From NCBI RefSeq assembly GCF_022788635.1, contig NZ_CP076024.1, positions 1,116,001 to 1,180,000 of the forward strand: a DNA stretch of 64,000 nucleotides, given 5' to 3'. The position numbers were made by a program, and so were the translations under genes. The DNA comes from Methylobacter sp. S3L5C (GTDB taxonomy: Bacteria > Pseudomonadota > Gammaproteobacteria > Methylococcales > Methylomonadaceae). Shown here piece by piece: positions 1-8,330 of the stretch (the first letter of the stretch is position 1; each line of letters opens with the position of its first letter). The notes beneath the pieces were generated by a model. It saw only the letters and a list, made by a program, of their open reading frames with translations. It ran no database searches and was not told where the DNA came from.

Positions 1-1
1 C

Positions 2-1123
2 CTGTTGGGCACGCATGAAGTCAGCTTTGGTTTTCACCATGATTTATACAATTTGGATAATCCGCAATATAATGTTAGTAACTGGCAGGCCAACGATACT
101 GGTGTCATGAGATCCAATTCGCAAGGCAAGACCCAAACCGAAGGTTATTGGCTACAGGATGCCCTGGATTTCAATAAAGACTGGAATTTTACCTTGGGTG
201 GACGTCTGGAAAACTGGCATGCTTTCGATGGCTATAATTCCGCTTTAGTCGGCACTACACTGCAAACAGTGAATCAGTCGAACCGTAATGATTTGCAATT
301 TTCGCCCAAGGCAAAATTGACCTGGAAGCCTTTGGAACGAGTACAGACCGGCCTCGCCATCGGTCAAGCCTATCGCTTTGCGACGGTAACCGAGTTGTTT
401 CAAACAACTACCGTTACTTCTGGTGGCGTAACCAACATTATCAATGGCAATCCCAACCTCAAGCCAGAAGAAGCGCTGTCTTCCGAATGGTCTAACGAAT
501 ATTTTCTGGATAACGGAAAATTGCGTCTTAGCTTGTTTCAGGAACGCGTAAAAGATGCTATTTTCACGCAACAAACTTTATTGTCCAATAATAGCGTTTC
601 CAGTGTCCCTTCAAATGTCGGAGAAACGCAAACCTACGGTATTGAAGTTGCTGGTGAAGCCACTGATGTCGGCATACAAGGTATTGATCTTTACGGTAAT
701 GCCACCTGGGCTGATTCCAGAATTACCGACAATGCCGAGGCCGATGCGGCTGCTGTTATCGCCGGCCCTACTGCCGCCAACCCCAATGCCAATCAGCCGT
801 CAACCGGCAAACGTCAACCCCGGGTTCCCGAGTGGCGTGCCAGCGCAACGGTTGCTTATCGTCCGACCAACAAGATTACCACCTCAGTCAGTGGGCGCTA
901 TAGTAGCGCACAGTTTAGTCAGTTAAATAATAGTGATATCAATGCTGCTACTTATGCATCTGGTGGTACGGCTTACTTTATTGTTGATTTACACGCCAAA
1001 TATCAAATCACCAAACAAGTGAGTGCTGCCGCAGGTATTGATAACGTTAACAACCAAGAGGTCTGGTTATTTCATCCCTTCCCGTCACGTACTTACTTTG
1101 CCCAGATAAAGTATAATTATTGA
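2..1123 (+). CDS. TonB-dependent outer-membrane receptor, C-terminal part
   Basis: The 5' end lies outside the window; the reading frame is open from base 2. About 373 residues of a beta-barrel are visible: alternating amphipathic strands, aromatic-rich girdles, a DLYGNATWADSRI-type strand and a final strand ending in the aromatic YNY typical of outer-membrane proteins inserted by the BAM complex. The NPNLKPEEALSSEWSNEYFL stretch is characteristic of the TonB-dependent receptor barrel. Family members import metal chelates, cobalamin or glycans with energy from TonB-ExbBD. The plug domain and TonB box are not visible, so the ligand cannot be guessed from this part. A lipoprotein, ABC transporter and a TonB-ExbB-ExbD set follow on the same strand, which suggests one functional locus. 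Confidence 0.9.
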   Translation: MLGTHEVSFGFHHDLYNLDNPQYNVSNWQANDTGVMRSNSQGKTQTEGYWLQDALDFNKDWNFTLGGRLENWHAFDGYNSALVGTTLQTVNQSNRNDLQFSPKAKLTWKPLERVQTGLAIGQAYRFATVTELFQTTTVTSGGVTNIINGNPNLKPEEALSSEWSNEYFLDNGKLRLSLFQERVKDAIFTQQTLLSNNSVSSVPSNVGETQTYGIEVAGEATDVGIQGIDLYGNATWADSRITDNAEADAAAVIAGPTAANPNANQPSTGKRQPRVPEWRASATVAYRPTNKITTSVSGRYSSAQFSQLNNSDINAATYASGGTAYFIVDLHAKYQITKQVSAAAGIDNVNNQEVWLFHPFPSRTYFAQIKYNY

Positions 1124-1137
1124 GCATAACATAGTAG

Positions 1138-1163
1138 GGTGGGTAGACATTTGTTTGCCCACC
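1138..1163 (+). repeat. Imperfect hairpin after the receptor gene
   Basis: Arms GGTGGGTAGAC and GTTTGCCCACC face each other with a short loop in the 62-bp gap between the receptor and the lipoprotein gene. The stem has two mismatches and no T-run follows, so it is more likely a small dispersed repeat or attenuator than a strong terminator. Confidence 0.4.
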
Positions 1164-1185
1164 ACACACATTTATTAAAAATATC

Positions 1186-2439
1186 ATGATAAAAACGACT
1201 ACTGCTTTGCTATTACTTGCACTATTGACCTTAACCGGTTGTGCAACAGGGACGGATATAAAATCCGCCGACAACGCGAAACCCATGCATCAACATGGCC
1301 TGCCGCCAACCAAAAAAGCCATTTGTGCCAATCCTGCTGCGGCACCATCAAGCCAGTGCTCTGAATCTGCTACGTCTACCTTTGACAGCAAAGGCGTACT
1401 CTGGGTTACCTGGGTAAACAATGACTTTCTTTATGTGCAATCATCGCCTGATAAAGGCTTAAGCTTTACTACACCGGTTAAGGTCAATGCCGTCGCTGAA
1501 GCGATTGCGGCCAAAGGCGAAAGTCGCCCAAAAATAAAGCTGGATAATAACGGCGTGATTTATTTAACCTGGGATCTCACCCTGGATAAAAAGCGCAGTA
1601 CCCATATACGCTTTAGTCGTTCAACCGATGGCGGCCAACACTTTTCCAGTCCTGTTACCGTTAATGATAATATCGAGATAATACGACATCGCTTTAACAG
1701 CATGGCAATTGGCAAAAATGGCGAAGTTTTTATTGCCTGGCTGGACGCACGTCATACCGAGGCCGACAAGAAAGCCGGTAAAGAATTTAAAGGCCTGACC
1801 CTTTATTACACATGGTCTGATGATGGTGGTAAACATTTCCAGCCAAGTAAAAGTATCGCCGACCATGCCTGTGAATGCTGCCGTATAGATACGGCAATGG
1901 CTCCAGACAACACGCCCGTTATTATTTGGCGGCATATTTTTGATGGCAAAATACGTGATCATGCCCTCGTTAAATTTAAAAACTGGAATACCCCGGGTCA
2001 AGTAACTCGTTTAAGCCATGAAAACTGGGAAATTGATGCCTGTCCTCATCATGGTCCGGCACTGTCCATTACTGAGGCCGGCACCTATCATGCCGTATGG
2101 TTTAGTAACGCCGAGTCCAGACAAGGTTTGTTTTATGCTTACTCTAAAGATGCCGGACAACGTTTTTCCGAACCGGTGAACTTTGGTAATGACGGTGCCA
2201 GTCATCCGCATGTTTTGGGATTAGGTCTTCAAGTGGCCGTGGTTTGGCAAGAATTTGACGGCACCAACAACACTATTCAAATAATAAAATCAGGAGACGA
2301 AGGTAAAACCTGGAGCAACCCAGAAGTGATAGCCCAATCAACTGAAATGATTGATGAACCGTTTCTGGTCAGCGATGGACAAGCTATTTATTTATCATGG
2401 CACTCACTGCAACATGGCTATAAATTAAAACACCTATAA
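1186..2439 (+). CDS. Sialidase-like (BNR/Asp-box) beta-propeller lipoprotein
   Basis: 417 residues. An N-terminal lipoprotein signal ends in LTGC with Cys19 as the predicted lipid-modified residue, so the protein should be anchored to a membrane facing the periplasm. Five Asp boxes (S-x-D-x-G-x-x-F/W) are visible near residues 87-94, 145-153, 211-218, 320-327 and 369-376, the hallmark of a six-bladed sialidase-type propeller. The arginine triad of true sialidases is not evident, so enzymatic sialidase activity is doubtful. Two unusual motifs, CECC at 229-232 and CPHHGP near 287-292, could bind a metal or form disulfides. It lies 62 bp after the TonB receptor and 200 bp before an ABC transporter, suggesting a periplasmic partner of that transport system. 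Fold assignment is good; function is unknown. Confidence 0.8.
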   Translation: MIKTTTALLLLALLTLTGCATGTDIKSADNAKPMHQHGLPPTKKAICANPAAAPSSQCSESATSTFDSKGVLWVTWVNNDFLYVQSSPDKGLSFTTPVKVNAVAEAIAAKGESRPKIKLDNNGVIYLTWDLTLDKKRSTHIRFSRSTDGGQHFSSPVTVNDNIEIIRHRFNSMAIGKNGEVFIAWLDARHTEADKKAGKEFKGLTLYYTWSDDGGKHFQPSKSIADHACECCRIDTAMAPDNTPVIIWRHIFDGKIRDHALVKFKNWNTPGQVTRLSHENWEIDACPHHGPALSITEAGTYHAVWFSNAESRQGLFYAYSKDAGQRFSEPVNFGNDGASHPHVLGLGLQVAVVWQEFDGTNNTIQIIKSGDEGKTWSNPEVIAQSTEMIDEPFLVSDGQAIYLSWHSLQHGYKLKHL

Positions 2440-2639
2440 GGTAATGTCCTGCGAATAAAATTCTTGGATATCACCGAACCAGATTGTCATTAGTTAGTAT
2501 AAATAGAATTCGCAGCCATTGTTAACTTCTCAATATTTGCCAGATAGTCGCAAACCCGGTTTTAAAGTCTGCGTAGCTTTGGCAAATACACCTGGTCATT
2601 AATGAACAATGACTCGTTACCTAAATTTAAGTCGTCATC

Positions 2640-3365
2640 ATGCCATCTATTAAACCCGTGCTTGAAGCCAGAAATCTTGTCGTTAACTATAAAAACCACC
2701 GCGCCATTGACGGCCTTAATTTATCGGTGCCGGCAGGTACTGTTTATGCTCTTCTAGGCGGTAATGGCGCAGGAAAAACCTCCACTATCAGTACTTTTTT
2801 GGGCTTTAATAAACCAAGCAGCGGCAATGTCTATATAGACGGTGAGTCGCCTGACGAAAATCCGGCAGGAGTTCGTGCCAAATTGGCTTATTTACCGGAA
2901 AATGTCGCTCTCTATGATTATATGAGCGGACTGGAAAATCTGACTTTTTTCTGCGCCTTGGCGGGTATTCAAGTGTCGCGTCAACAAGCGCATGAACAGC
3001 TCTTAAATGCCGGTCTGCAAGCTGATGCCCATGACCGACGCGTATCGACCTACTCAAAAGGCATGCGCCAAAAAGTGGGCCTGGCTATCGCCTCGGCAAA
3101 ACATGCGAAAGTTATGCTGTTGGATGAACCTACCTCAGGCCTTGACCCCAGCGCAGCAAACGATTTTGCCAAACAGATACGTACAGCCGCAGATTCAGGA
3201 CTGGCGATATTAATGGCCACCCATGATCTGTTCAATGCAAAGCAAGTTGCCGATCGCATCGGTATTATGAAAGCCGGACGTCTGGTCGAAGAATTTGATG
3301 CCCATACAGTGGCACATGATGAACTGGAACAAAAATATCTGGCACATGCACGGGGCTTGCAATGA
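2640..3365 (+). CDS. ABC transporter ATP-binding protein (NosF/CcmA-like)
   Basis: 241 residues forming one nucleotide-binding domain. Walker A GGNGAGKT is at 40-47, the signature is the YSKGMRQK variant at 138-145 as in ABC-2 type exporters, Walker B with LLDEPTSGLD is at about 159-169, and the switch histidine is in ATHD (H195). It should power the two membrane proteins encoded directly downstream; the stop overlaps the next start by ATGA, so the genes are translationally coupled. The closest architecture known to the reader would be NosF or gliding/ABC-2 ATPases. Substrate unknown. Confidence 0.9.
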   Translation: MPSIKPVLEARNLVVNYKNHRAIDGLNLSVPAGTVYALLGGNGAGKTSTISTFLGFNKPSSGNVYIDGESPDENPAGVRAKLAYLPENVALYDYMSGLENLTFFCALAGIQVSRQQAHEQLLNAGLQADAHDRRVSTYSKGMRQKVGLAIASAKHAKVMLLDEPTSGLDPSAANDFAKQIRTAADSGLAILMATHDLFNAKQVADRIGIMKAGRLVEEFDAHTVAHDELEQKYLAHARGLQ

Positions 3366-4774
3366 TCCTGTCGATTGTACGCAAAGAGATGCTCTCGGTA
3401 CTTAGAGATGGCAGACTTTTGCTATTGGCATGTTCAGTGTTTGCGGTATTAACCGGCTTTTTTCTGGCGTCTGCCAATGAACAACAACAGCTACAACAAG
3501 AAAAACAGAGGGTAGGCCAGACCGCCAAGGAACAATGGGATAGTCAGGGTGTCAAGAACCCTCATGCCGCTGCGCATTTTGGTATTTATGTATTCAAACC
3601 CGACTCCGCGCTGGCATCGATTGATCCCGGCTTAAGGCAATATACCGGTCAGGCACTCTGGCTGGAGCCGCACAAACGCAATCGGGTGCGCTTTAGTCCT
3701 GCCGCCGATCAAGGTCTGGCAAGTCGTTTTGGCCAGTTAACGGCAGGCTTTGTATTATATGCCTTGCTGCCATTATTGATCATTGGCCTAGCTTTTAATG
3801 CCGTAACCCAAGAGCGTGAGCAAGGTACGTTGCGAATGCTGTATAGTTTGGGTGTATCAGGCACCAAACTTTTATTAGGCAAATTTACCGGCTTGTTATT
3901 TGTGTTTGTGGTGGTGTTGATGCCTGCCATGCTGGTCGCCATACTCATTTTGTATCAAAATTTTGCTCTCACTGGTGACGATCTGCTCAGATTGCTTGCC
4001 TTAAATAGTACTTTTTTGGTTTATTACGCGATATTTGCCGCTTTGGCCATGGCGGCTTCAGCGTGGCTTAAAAGCAGCCGACAGGCACTGTTTATCTTGC
4101 TGGCATTTTGGTTGGCCAGTGTTTTGGTTGCACCACGACTGGGTGCGACAACGGCAGAGATAATACTACCCATACCCACAGCGACGACATTCTGGAATGC
4201 CATCAAACAAGACATTCAGCAAGGTTTGGCAAGCGATGGCGATCATGATGCACGAGCTGCGCTATTTAAGGCCCAAACACTAAAAGATTACGGCGTAACG
4301 AGTGTTGAAGAATTACCTGTAGGCTTTACTGCGCTCAATCGCAACTTTAATGATCGCTATTCCAGCCGCGTTCACGCACTGCATTTTGATAACCTCAGTG
4401 AGCTATGCCAGCAGCAAAGTCGCCTTATTCATATCGCCTCACTACTGGGCCCGACCATAGCAATGCGCTCAATATCCATGACCCTTTCCGGTATGGATTT
4501 GGCACACCAACGTCATTTTGAAGATGCTGCCGAAAATTATCGACATTACTTTATTGATTTAACCGATACCTGGGATGGCGAACGTAGCCACGGATCAGGG
4601 CACAATGCTCAAGGCCATGATGCTGACTGGCAAAGCGTAAAGGCATTTAATTATGCCTCGCCTTTGCTGGGCTTTGCCCTGCATACTGCCTGGCTGGATC
4701 TATTGGTCTTGCTGTGCTGGCTGATGGCTGCGCTAATACTGTTGTTACTGTCGGCAAAAAGGCTTAAACCATGA
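3362..4774 (+). CDS. ABC-2 type permease with DUF3526-like region (first of two)
   Basis: 470 residues. One membrane segment near the N-terminus (about 18-38) is followed by a large extracytoplasmic region, then a block of membrane helices from about 130 to 270, a second polar domain and a C-terminal helix. The EREQGTLRMLYSLGVS stretch after the second helix is the cytoplasmic coupling element that contacts the ATPase in ABC-2 permeases. The layout matches DUF3526/NosY-like proteins, which usually occur as adjacent pairs, as here. The gene overlaps both neighbours by ATGA. Likely moves a substrate between the cytoplasm or membrane and the periplasm together with the lipoprotein upstream; direction and substrate are not visible. 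Confidence 0.85.
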   Translation: MILSIVRKEMLSVLRDGRLLLLACSVFAVLTGFFLASANEQQQLQQEKQRVGQTAKEQWDSQGVKNPHAAAHFGIYVFKPDSALASIDPGLRQYTGQALWLEPHKRNRVRFSPAADQGLASRFGQLTAGFVLYALLPLLIIGLAFNAVTQEREQGTLRMLYSLGVSGTKLLLGKFTGLLFVFVVVLMPAMLVAILILYQNFALTGDDLLRLLALNSTFLVYYAIFAALAMAASAWLKSSRQALFILLAFWLASVLVAPRLGATTAEIILPIPTATTFWNAIKQDIQQGLASDGDHDARAALFKAQTLKDYGVTSVEELPVGFTALNRNFNDRYSSRVHALHFDNLSELCQQQSRLIHIASLLGPTIAMRSISMTLSGMDLAHQRHFEDAAENYRHYFIDLTDTWDGERSHGSGHNAQGHDADWQSVKAFNYASPLLGFALHTAWLDLLVLLCWLMAALILLLLSAKRLKP

Positions 4775-6159
4775 TGTTATTACTACATGCCGAGTGGATA
4801 CGCTTTATACGTAACCCCATCAATTTATGGGTCATTGGCGTATTTTTTATTTTATTGGCCAGTAGCGCAATCTGGTCAGGGCTTGCCGCCAGCCAATTTC
4901 GGGAGCAGGCTCTGCAGCATCCGGTTAAATCTGCCAGCCGGCAAGTACAGGCAGAAATGCACGATGCTCCCGGTAACAATCAACATCAGCATAAAGAATC
5001 ATCGGCATTATCTGTCAGCAATACCGCCGAACCGTTGCGTCTTGCTACCTTGGGGGGACTGGCCCTGAGTGTACGACAAGCAGACTTGTCTGGTACCGAG
5101 ATAAATATATCAACCCGCAGTCGGCATACCGATGGACGCAATAGTGATCAATTGTTTAACCCGTTATTACGTGAACTGGGATTACTTGATTTTGCTACAA
5201 TACTGGCATTATTATTGCCATTAACCGTCATTGGACTTACCTATGGATTAGTGCAGGAAGATAGGGAGAAAGGCATATGGAGCCTGGTTTGTGCACAAAT
5301 GACACGACCCTGGCTATTGGTATTTGCGGCACTCTTCGTGCGCCTGATGCTGGTATTACTACCGTCAATTGCAGCGTCACTGCTGGCATTTTCTCTGGAT
5401 TCAGGCGCTACCATGCAGGCAACAATTCATTGGGTCGCCTTTATCACTGTATTCACCGGCGTGTGGATTCTGGTTTCCGGACTTTTTCTGTTGTTGCCGG
5501 TTTCATCCGGAGCAGCAGCGGTGGGTATGTTGGGAGTATGGTTGATTGCGACTTTTGCCGTGCCGGCGGGTTTAAGCTGGGCGGCCAACAACCATGACCC
5601 GATGCCGTCCCGTTTAACAACCATTGTTGATATTCGACAACTTCAGGAACAATCGTCAAAACAACGAATGGAGTTATTATCAATCTGGTATCAGACACAT
5701 CCTGATCATCCACCGTCTGTGCCCTTGCAGGAACTACCCCGTGAAATTGCTGCGATGCCTGCCAGTCTGGAGCTTGATAGCAAAATAAGACCATTAATGT
5801 TCCGCTTTGATAGCGTTCGTAAAGCGCATTTTGAATTTATGGAGCGTTGGTCGGCGTTATCACCCGGACTGGCAACGGTATTAATGGCAGATCGTTTGGC
5901 GGGTATTGATGCCGCGCGTTATGCTGAACATATCCAGGCCGTTAATCAATTTGAAGATCAGTGGCGGACCTTTTTTGTCCCTCGCATCATGCATAATGAA
6001 AATTTGTCAGCGGCTGATTATGAAAAATTACCCGCATTCCAAACTATTTCGGCATCAACAGATCAGAAAGAATGGTCGGTAATCTTAAAACAGTTACTCA
6101 GTGGAGCGGTATTATTACTGCTATTGCTGGTTTTACGTAAAAAATTTGGCAGCCCTTAA
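4771..6159 (+). CDS. ABC-2 type permease with DUF3526-like region (second of two)
   Basis: 462 residues with the same plan as the preceding permease: one N-terminal membrane helix, a long extracytoplasmic segment (including a His-rich NNQHQHKES stretch near residues 70-78), a helical block starting near 150 with the coupling motif EDREKGIWSLV, a second soluble region and a last helix at the C-terminus followed by LRKKFGSP. The two permeases probably form a heterodimer with the ATPase at 2640. No substrate-binding protein of the classical import type is encoded nearby, so the beta-propeller lipoprotein may take that place. Confidence 0.85.
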   Translation: MMLLLHAEWIRFIRNPINLWVIGVFFILLASSAIWSGLAASQFREQALQHPVKSASRQVQAEMHDAPGNNQHQHKESSALSVSNTAEPLRLATLGGLALSVRQADLSGTEINISTRSRHTDGRNSDQLFNPLLRELGLLDFATILALLLPLTVIGLTYGLVQEDREKGIWSLVCAQMTRPWLLVFAALFVRLMLVLLPSIAASLLAFSLDSGATMQATIHWVAFITVFTGVWILVSGLFLLLPVSSGAAAVGMLGVWLIATFAVPAGLSWAANNHDPMPSRLTTIVDIRQLQEQSSKQRMELLSIWYQTHPDHPPSVPLQELPREIAAMPASLELDSKIRPLMFRFDSVRKAHFEFMERWSALSPGLATVLMADRLAGIDAARYAEHIQAVNQFEDQWRTFFVPRIMHNENLSAADYEKLPAFQTISASTDQKEWSVILKQLLSGAVLLLLLLVLRKKFGSP

Positions 6160-6312
6160 AATATAGGGGCAATGTTGGTTATACCGGTTTTTTCCAAGAA
6201 ACAGTTATAACAAATTTATTTGATGCATGTTCCTGACAGGCTATTTAATTAGCAATTGGTTATAATTACTTGCATTGATACACAACTACACACTTATAAA
6301 CAGTTATTGCTT

Positions 6313-7089
6313 ATGTCTTCATTAAATACTTTTAATTTCAATCACTCAACATTTAACCCCGCAGCACAACAGAAAAAATCGCGTCTGGTTGCAGGAGTTC
6401 TATTGCCGGTGGTGGTTGGGTTACATCTCGCCTTGGCGTGGTATTTATTAAGCGCGCCGGCACCAGAACCCAAAAAGCCACTGGTGGTCATGGAAGTGGT
6501 GATGTTGAAACCTGAGCCGGTTTTAAAACAAGCGCCCAAAGAACCTGCGCCCGCACCGCCAGCTATCAAGAAAGAACCTATAAAACCCAAGGCCGTCATA
6601 ACACCACCCAAGCCGGTTAAAAAGCCGGTCGTGATAAAAAAACCTGCGCCGCTACCTAAGCCGAAACCGACAGAAATAAAAGAAGTGGTCGCTTTACCTA
6701 AATTTGAGCCAGTGCCAATGCCGGCGGCGGCACCGGCAACTTCGGCACCATCAACATCAAGCGCAAAAACAAAAACGTCAACCACAGGACGGGGAAGCGG
6801 TGACAGCGGCCCGGTTGTTTCCGGTGTCGTGGCGTTGGTGCGCGTACCGCCAAAATATCCGCCTCGTGCAGCCAGTCGACATATTGAAGGCTGGGTAACT
6901 GTCGAATTTACTGTGCAAACAGACGGCTCAGTGGATGATGCTGTTGTTGTCGGAGCAGAGCCCGAAGACACTTTTGATGAGGCGGCACTCACCGCCATTA
7001 GCAAATGGAAATTTAAAGAAAAAATTGTCAACGGTGTCGCAGTAACGCAACGCGCGGTGCAAAAATTACAATTCAAACTTGAACACTAA
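6313..7089 (+). CDS. tonB: TonB-family energy transducer
   Basis: 258 residues from the ATG at 6313; an upstream TTG at 6256 is possible but would add a poor N-terminus. A short cytoplasmic segment is followed by one membrane helix (VAGVLLPVVVGLHLALAWYLL), then a long Pro/Lys-rich periplasmic spacer with repeated KPVKKPV/PAPLPKPKP units, and a TonB C-terminal domain starting at PPKYPPRAASRHIEG and ending in the beta strand AVQKLQFKLEH. TonB spans the periplasm and transmits proton-motive force from ExbB-ExbD to outer-membrane receptors. Its position between the transporter and exbB-exbD suggests it is dedicated to the receptor at the window start. Confidence 0.92.
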   Translation: MSSLNTFNFNHSTFNPAAQQKKSRLVAGVLLPVVVGLHLALAWYLLSAPAPEPKKPLVVMEVVMLKPEPVLKQAPKEPAPAPPAIKKEPIKPKAVITPPKPVKKPVVIKKPAPLPKPKPTEIKEVVALPKFEPVPMPAAAPATSAPSTSSAKTKTSTTGRGSGDSGPVVSGVVALVRVPPKYPPRAASRHIEGWVTVEFTVQTDGSVDDAVVVGAEPEDTFDEAALTAISKWKFKEKIVNGVAVTQRAVQKLQFKLEH

Positions 7090-7128
7090 CTCTCACTTTT
7101 AGAAAATTTTATAAAGGATAATAACTGC

Positions 7129-7791
7129 ATGCTTACCCATATTTCCCCCCAAATTATTATTAATGGAACGCTTTATACCTTGCTGGTTTTTTCAGTAATA
7201 ACATGGACGCTAATTTTTTTTAAACTCTGGCAATTTATTAATAACAGCCGTTGTAATGAACGTTTTGAAAAAGCGTTTTGGAATTTGCCCGAGTTACAGC
7301 AAGTTAAAAAACTGTCACCTGACCTGGCCAAAGGCTCACAAGCCCGACTGGCTTATGAAGGCGTAACCTGGCTGGATGAACATCAACGTTTGGCAGGAAC
7401 AAAACTTCAACATTGTGGCGATTCGGCAGAATTGCTGGAACAAGCCCTGCGCGTTCAGTTACAACAAGAGCAACATTCCATGGAAGGTGGCTTAACATTG
7501 TTGGCCAGTATCGGCAGCACAGCGCCCTTTGTCGGTTTGTTTGGTACCGTATTGGGCATAATGCATGCCATGCATGAAATTACCGCCAGCGGCTCTACCA
7601 GTTTGGATGTTGTTGCCGGCCCGATTGGCGATGCCTTGGTTGCTACCGCTATTGGTATTGCAGTCGCTGTACCTGCGGTTTTAGCTTATAACTTTTTACT
7701 GCGCCGCGTAAAAATACAACGCACGCGCCTGGAAAACTTTGTGGCCAGCTTTCTCAGCGTGGCATTAAACACTAAAAACGAGCAGGCATAA
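7129..7791 (+). CDS. exbB: Biopolymer transport protein ExbB (MotA/TolQ/ExbB family)
   Basis: 220 residues. One membrane helix near residues 12-31, a cytoplasmic loop, and two further helices from about 118 on. The family motif LTLLASIGSTAPFVGLFGTV is present, followed by GPIGDALVATAIGIAVAVPAVLAYN. ExbB forms the pentameric proton channel that, with ExbD, energises TonB. A purine-rich AAAGGA element lies upstream of the ATG, and exbD begins three bases after the stop, indicating one transcript. Confidence 0.93.
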   Translation: MLTHISPQIIINGTLYTLLVFSVITWTLIFFKLWQFINNSRCNERFEKAFWNLPELQQVKKLSPDLAKGSQARLAYEGVTWLDEHQRLAGTKLQHCGDSAELLEQALRVQLQQEQHSMEGGLTLLASIGSTAPFVGLFGTVLGIMHAMHEITASGSTSLDVVAGPIGDALVATAIGIAVAVPAVLAYNFLLRRVKIQRTRLENFVASFLSVALNTKNEQA

Positions 7792-7794
7792 CTG

Positions 7795-8205
7795 ATGGCA
7801 TTTAAACCTCAATCTGACGATGAAAGTGCGTTAAGCGAAATTAATGTCACGCCGTTAGTGGATGTGATGTTGGTGCTGGTAATTATTTTATTGGTTACTG
7901 CGCCACTACTGACACAATCAGTACATGTGACGTTACCAAAAACCGTTGAAACGACGGCCAATATCGATGATCAGCCCTTACAACTTGGTATTGATGCGCA
8001 AGGCATCATGACCATCAATAAAAACCCCGTCACTGATTTAGCCGCACTTGAAATTGCCTTAAAAGCCGAACTGGAAAAAAATCCCGAGATTGGCGTACAT
8101 TTATACGCAGATCAAAGCGTGATTTATTCCAAGCTTGCAGAAGTCATGGCAGCGGTTCAACACGCGGGGATAACAAAATTATCGTTCGTAACTGAAGAAC
8201 AATAA
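7795..8205 (+). CDS. exbD: Biopolymer transport protein ExbD
   Basis: 136 residues with a single membrane helix near the N-terminus in the canonical context SEINVTPLVDVMLVLVIILLV; Asp23 is the conserved proton-carrying residue. The C-terminal part is the small periplasmic ExbD/TolR domain. Together with the preceding ExbB and TonB it completes the energising complex of this locus. A long perfect hairpin follows the stop codon. Confidence 0.93.
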   Translation: MAFKPQSDDESALSEINVTPLVDVMLVLVIILLVTAPLLTQSVHVTLPKTVETTANIDDQPLQLGIDAQGIMTINKNPVTDLAALEIALKAELEKNPEIGVHLYADQSVIYSKLAEVMAAVQHAGITKLSFVTEEQ

Positions 8206-8273
8206 GGCAAAATGCAAAAAGAAAGCACCACTTTTATAGGATGTGCTGAAAGACAGTGAAGCGCATCATTCGT

Positions 8274-8318
8274 GATGACACAGATAACATCCCGCTAACG
8301 GATGTTATCTGTGTCATC
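8274..8318. terminator. Perfect 19-bp hairpin between convergent genes
   Basis: The arms at 8274-8292 and 8300-8318 are exactly complementary over 19 bp with a 7-base loop. The hairpin sits between exbD (plus) and the MFS gene (minus), where a bidirectional terminator is expected. Neither side has a convincing T-run, so termination may be Rho-assisted, or the hairpin may only stabilise transcript 3' ends. Confidence 0.6.
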
Positions 8319-8330
8319 TAAAGAAACGTG

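Noticed and set aside
6342-7076. 244-residue open frame on the minus strand opposite tonB
   Set aside because: It mirrors the Pro/Lys-rich tonB spacer; the low-complexity Gly/Thr/Ala product is a by-product of that composition.
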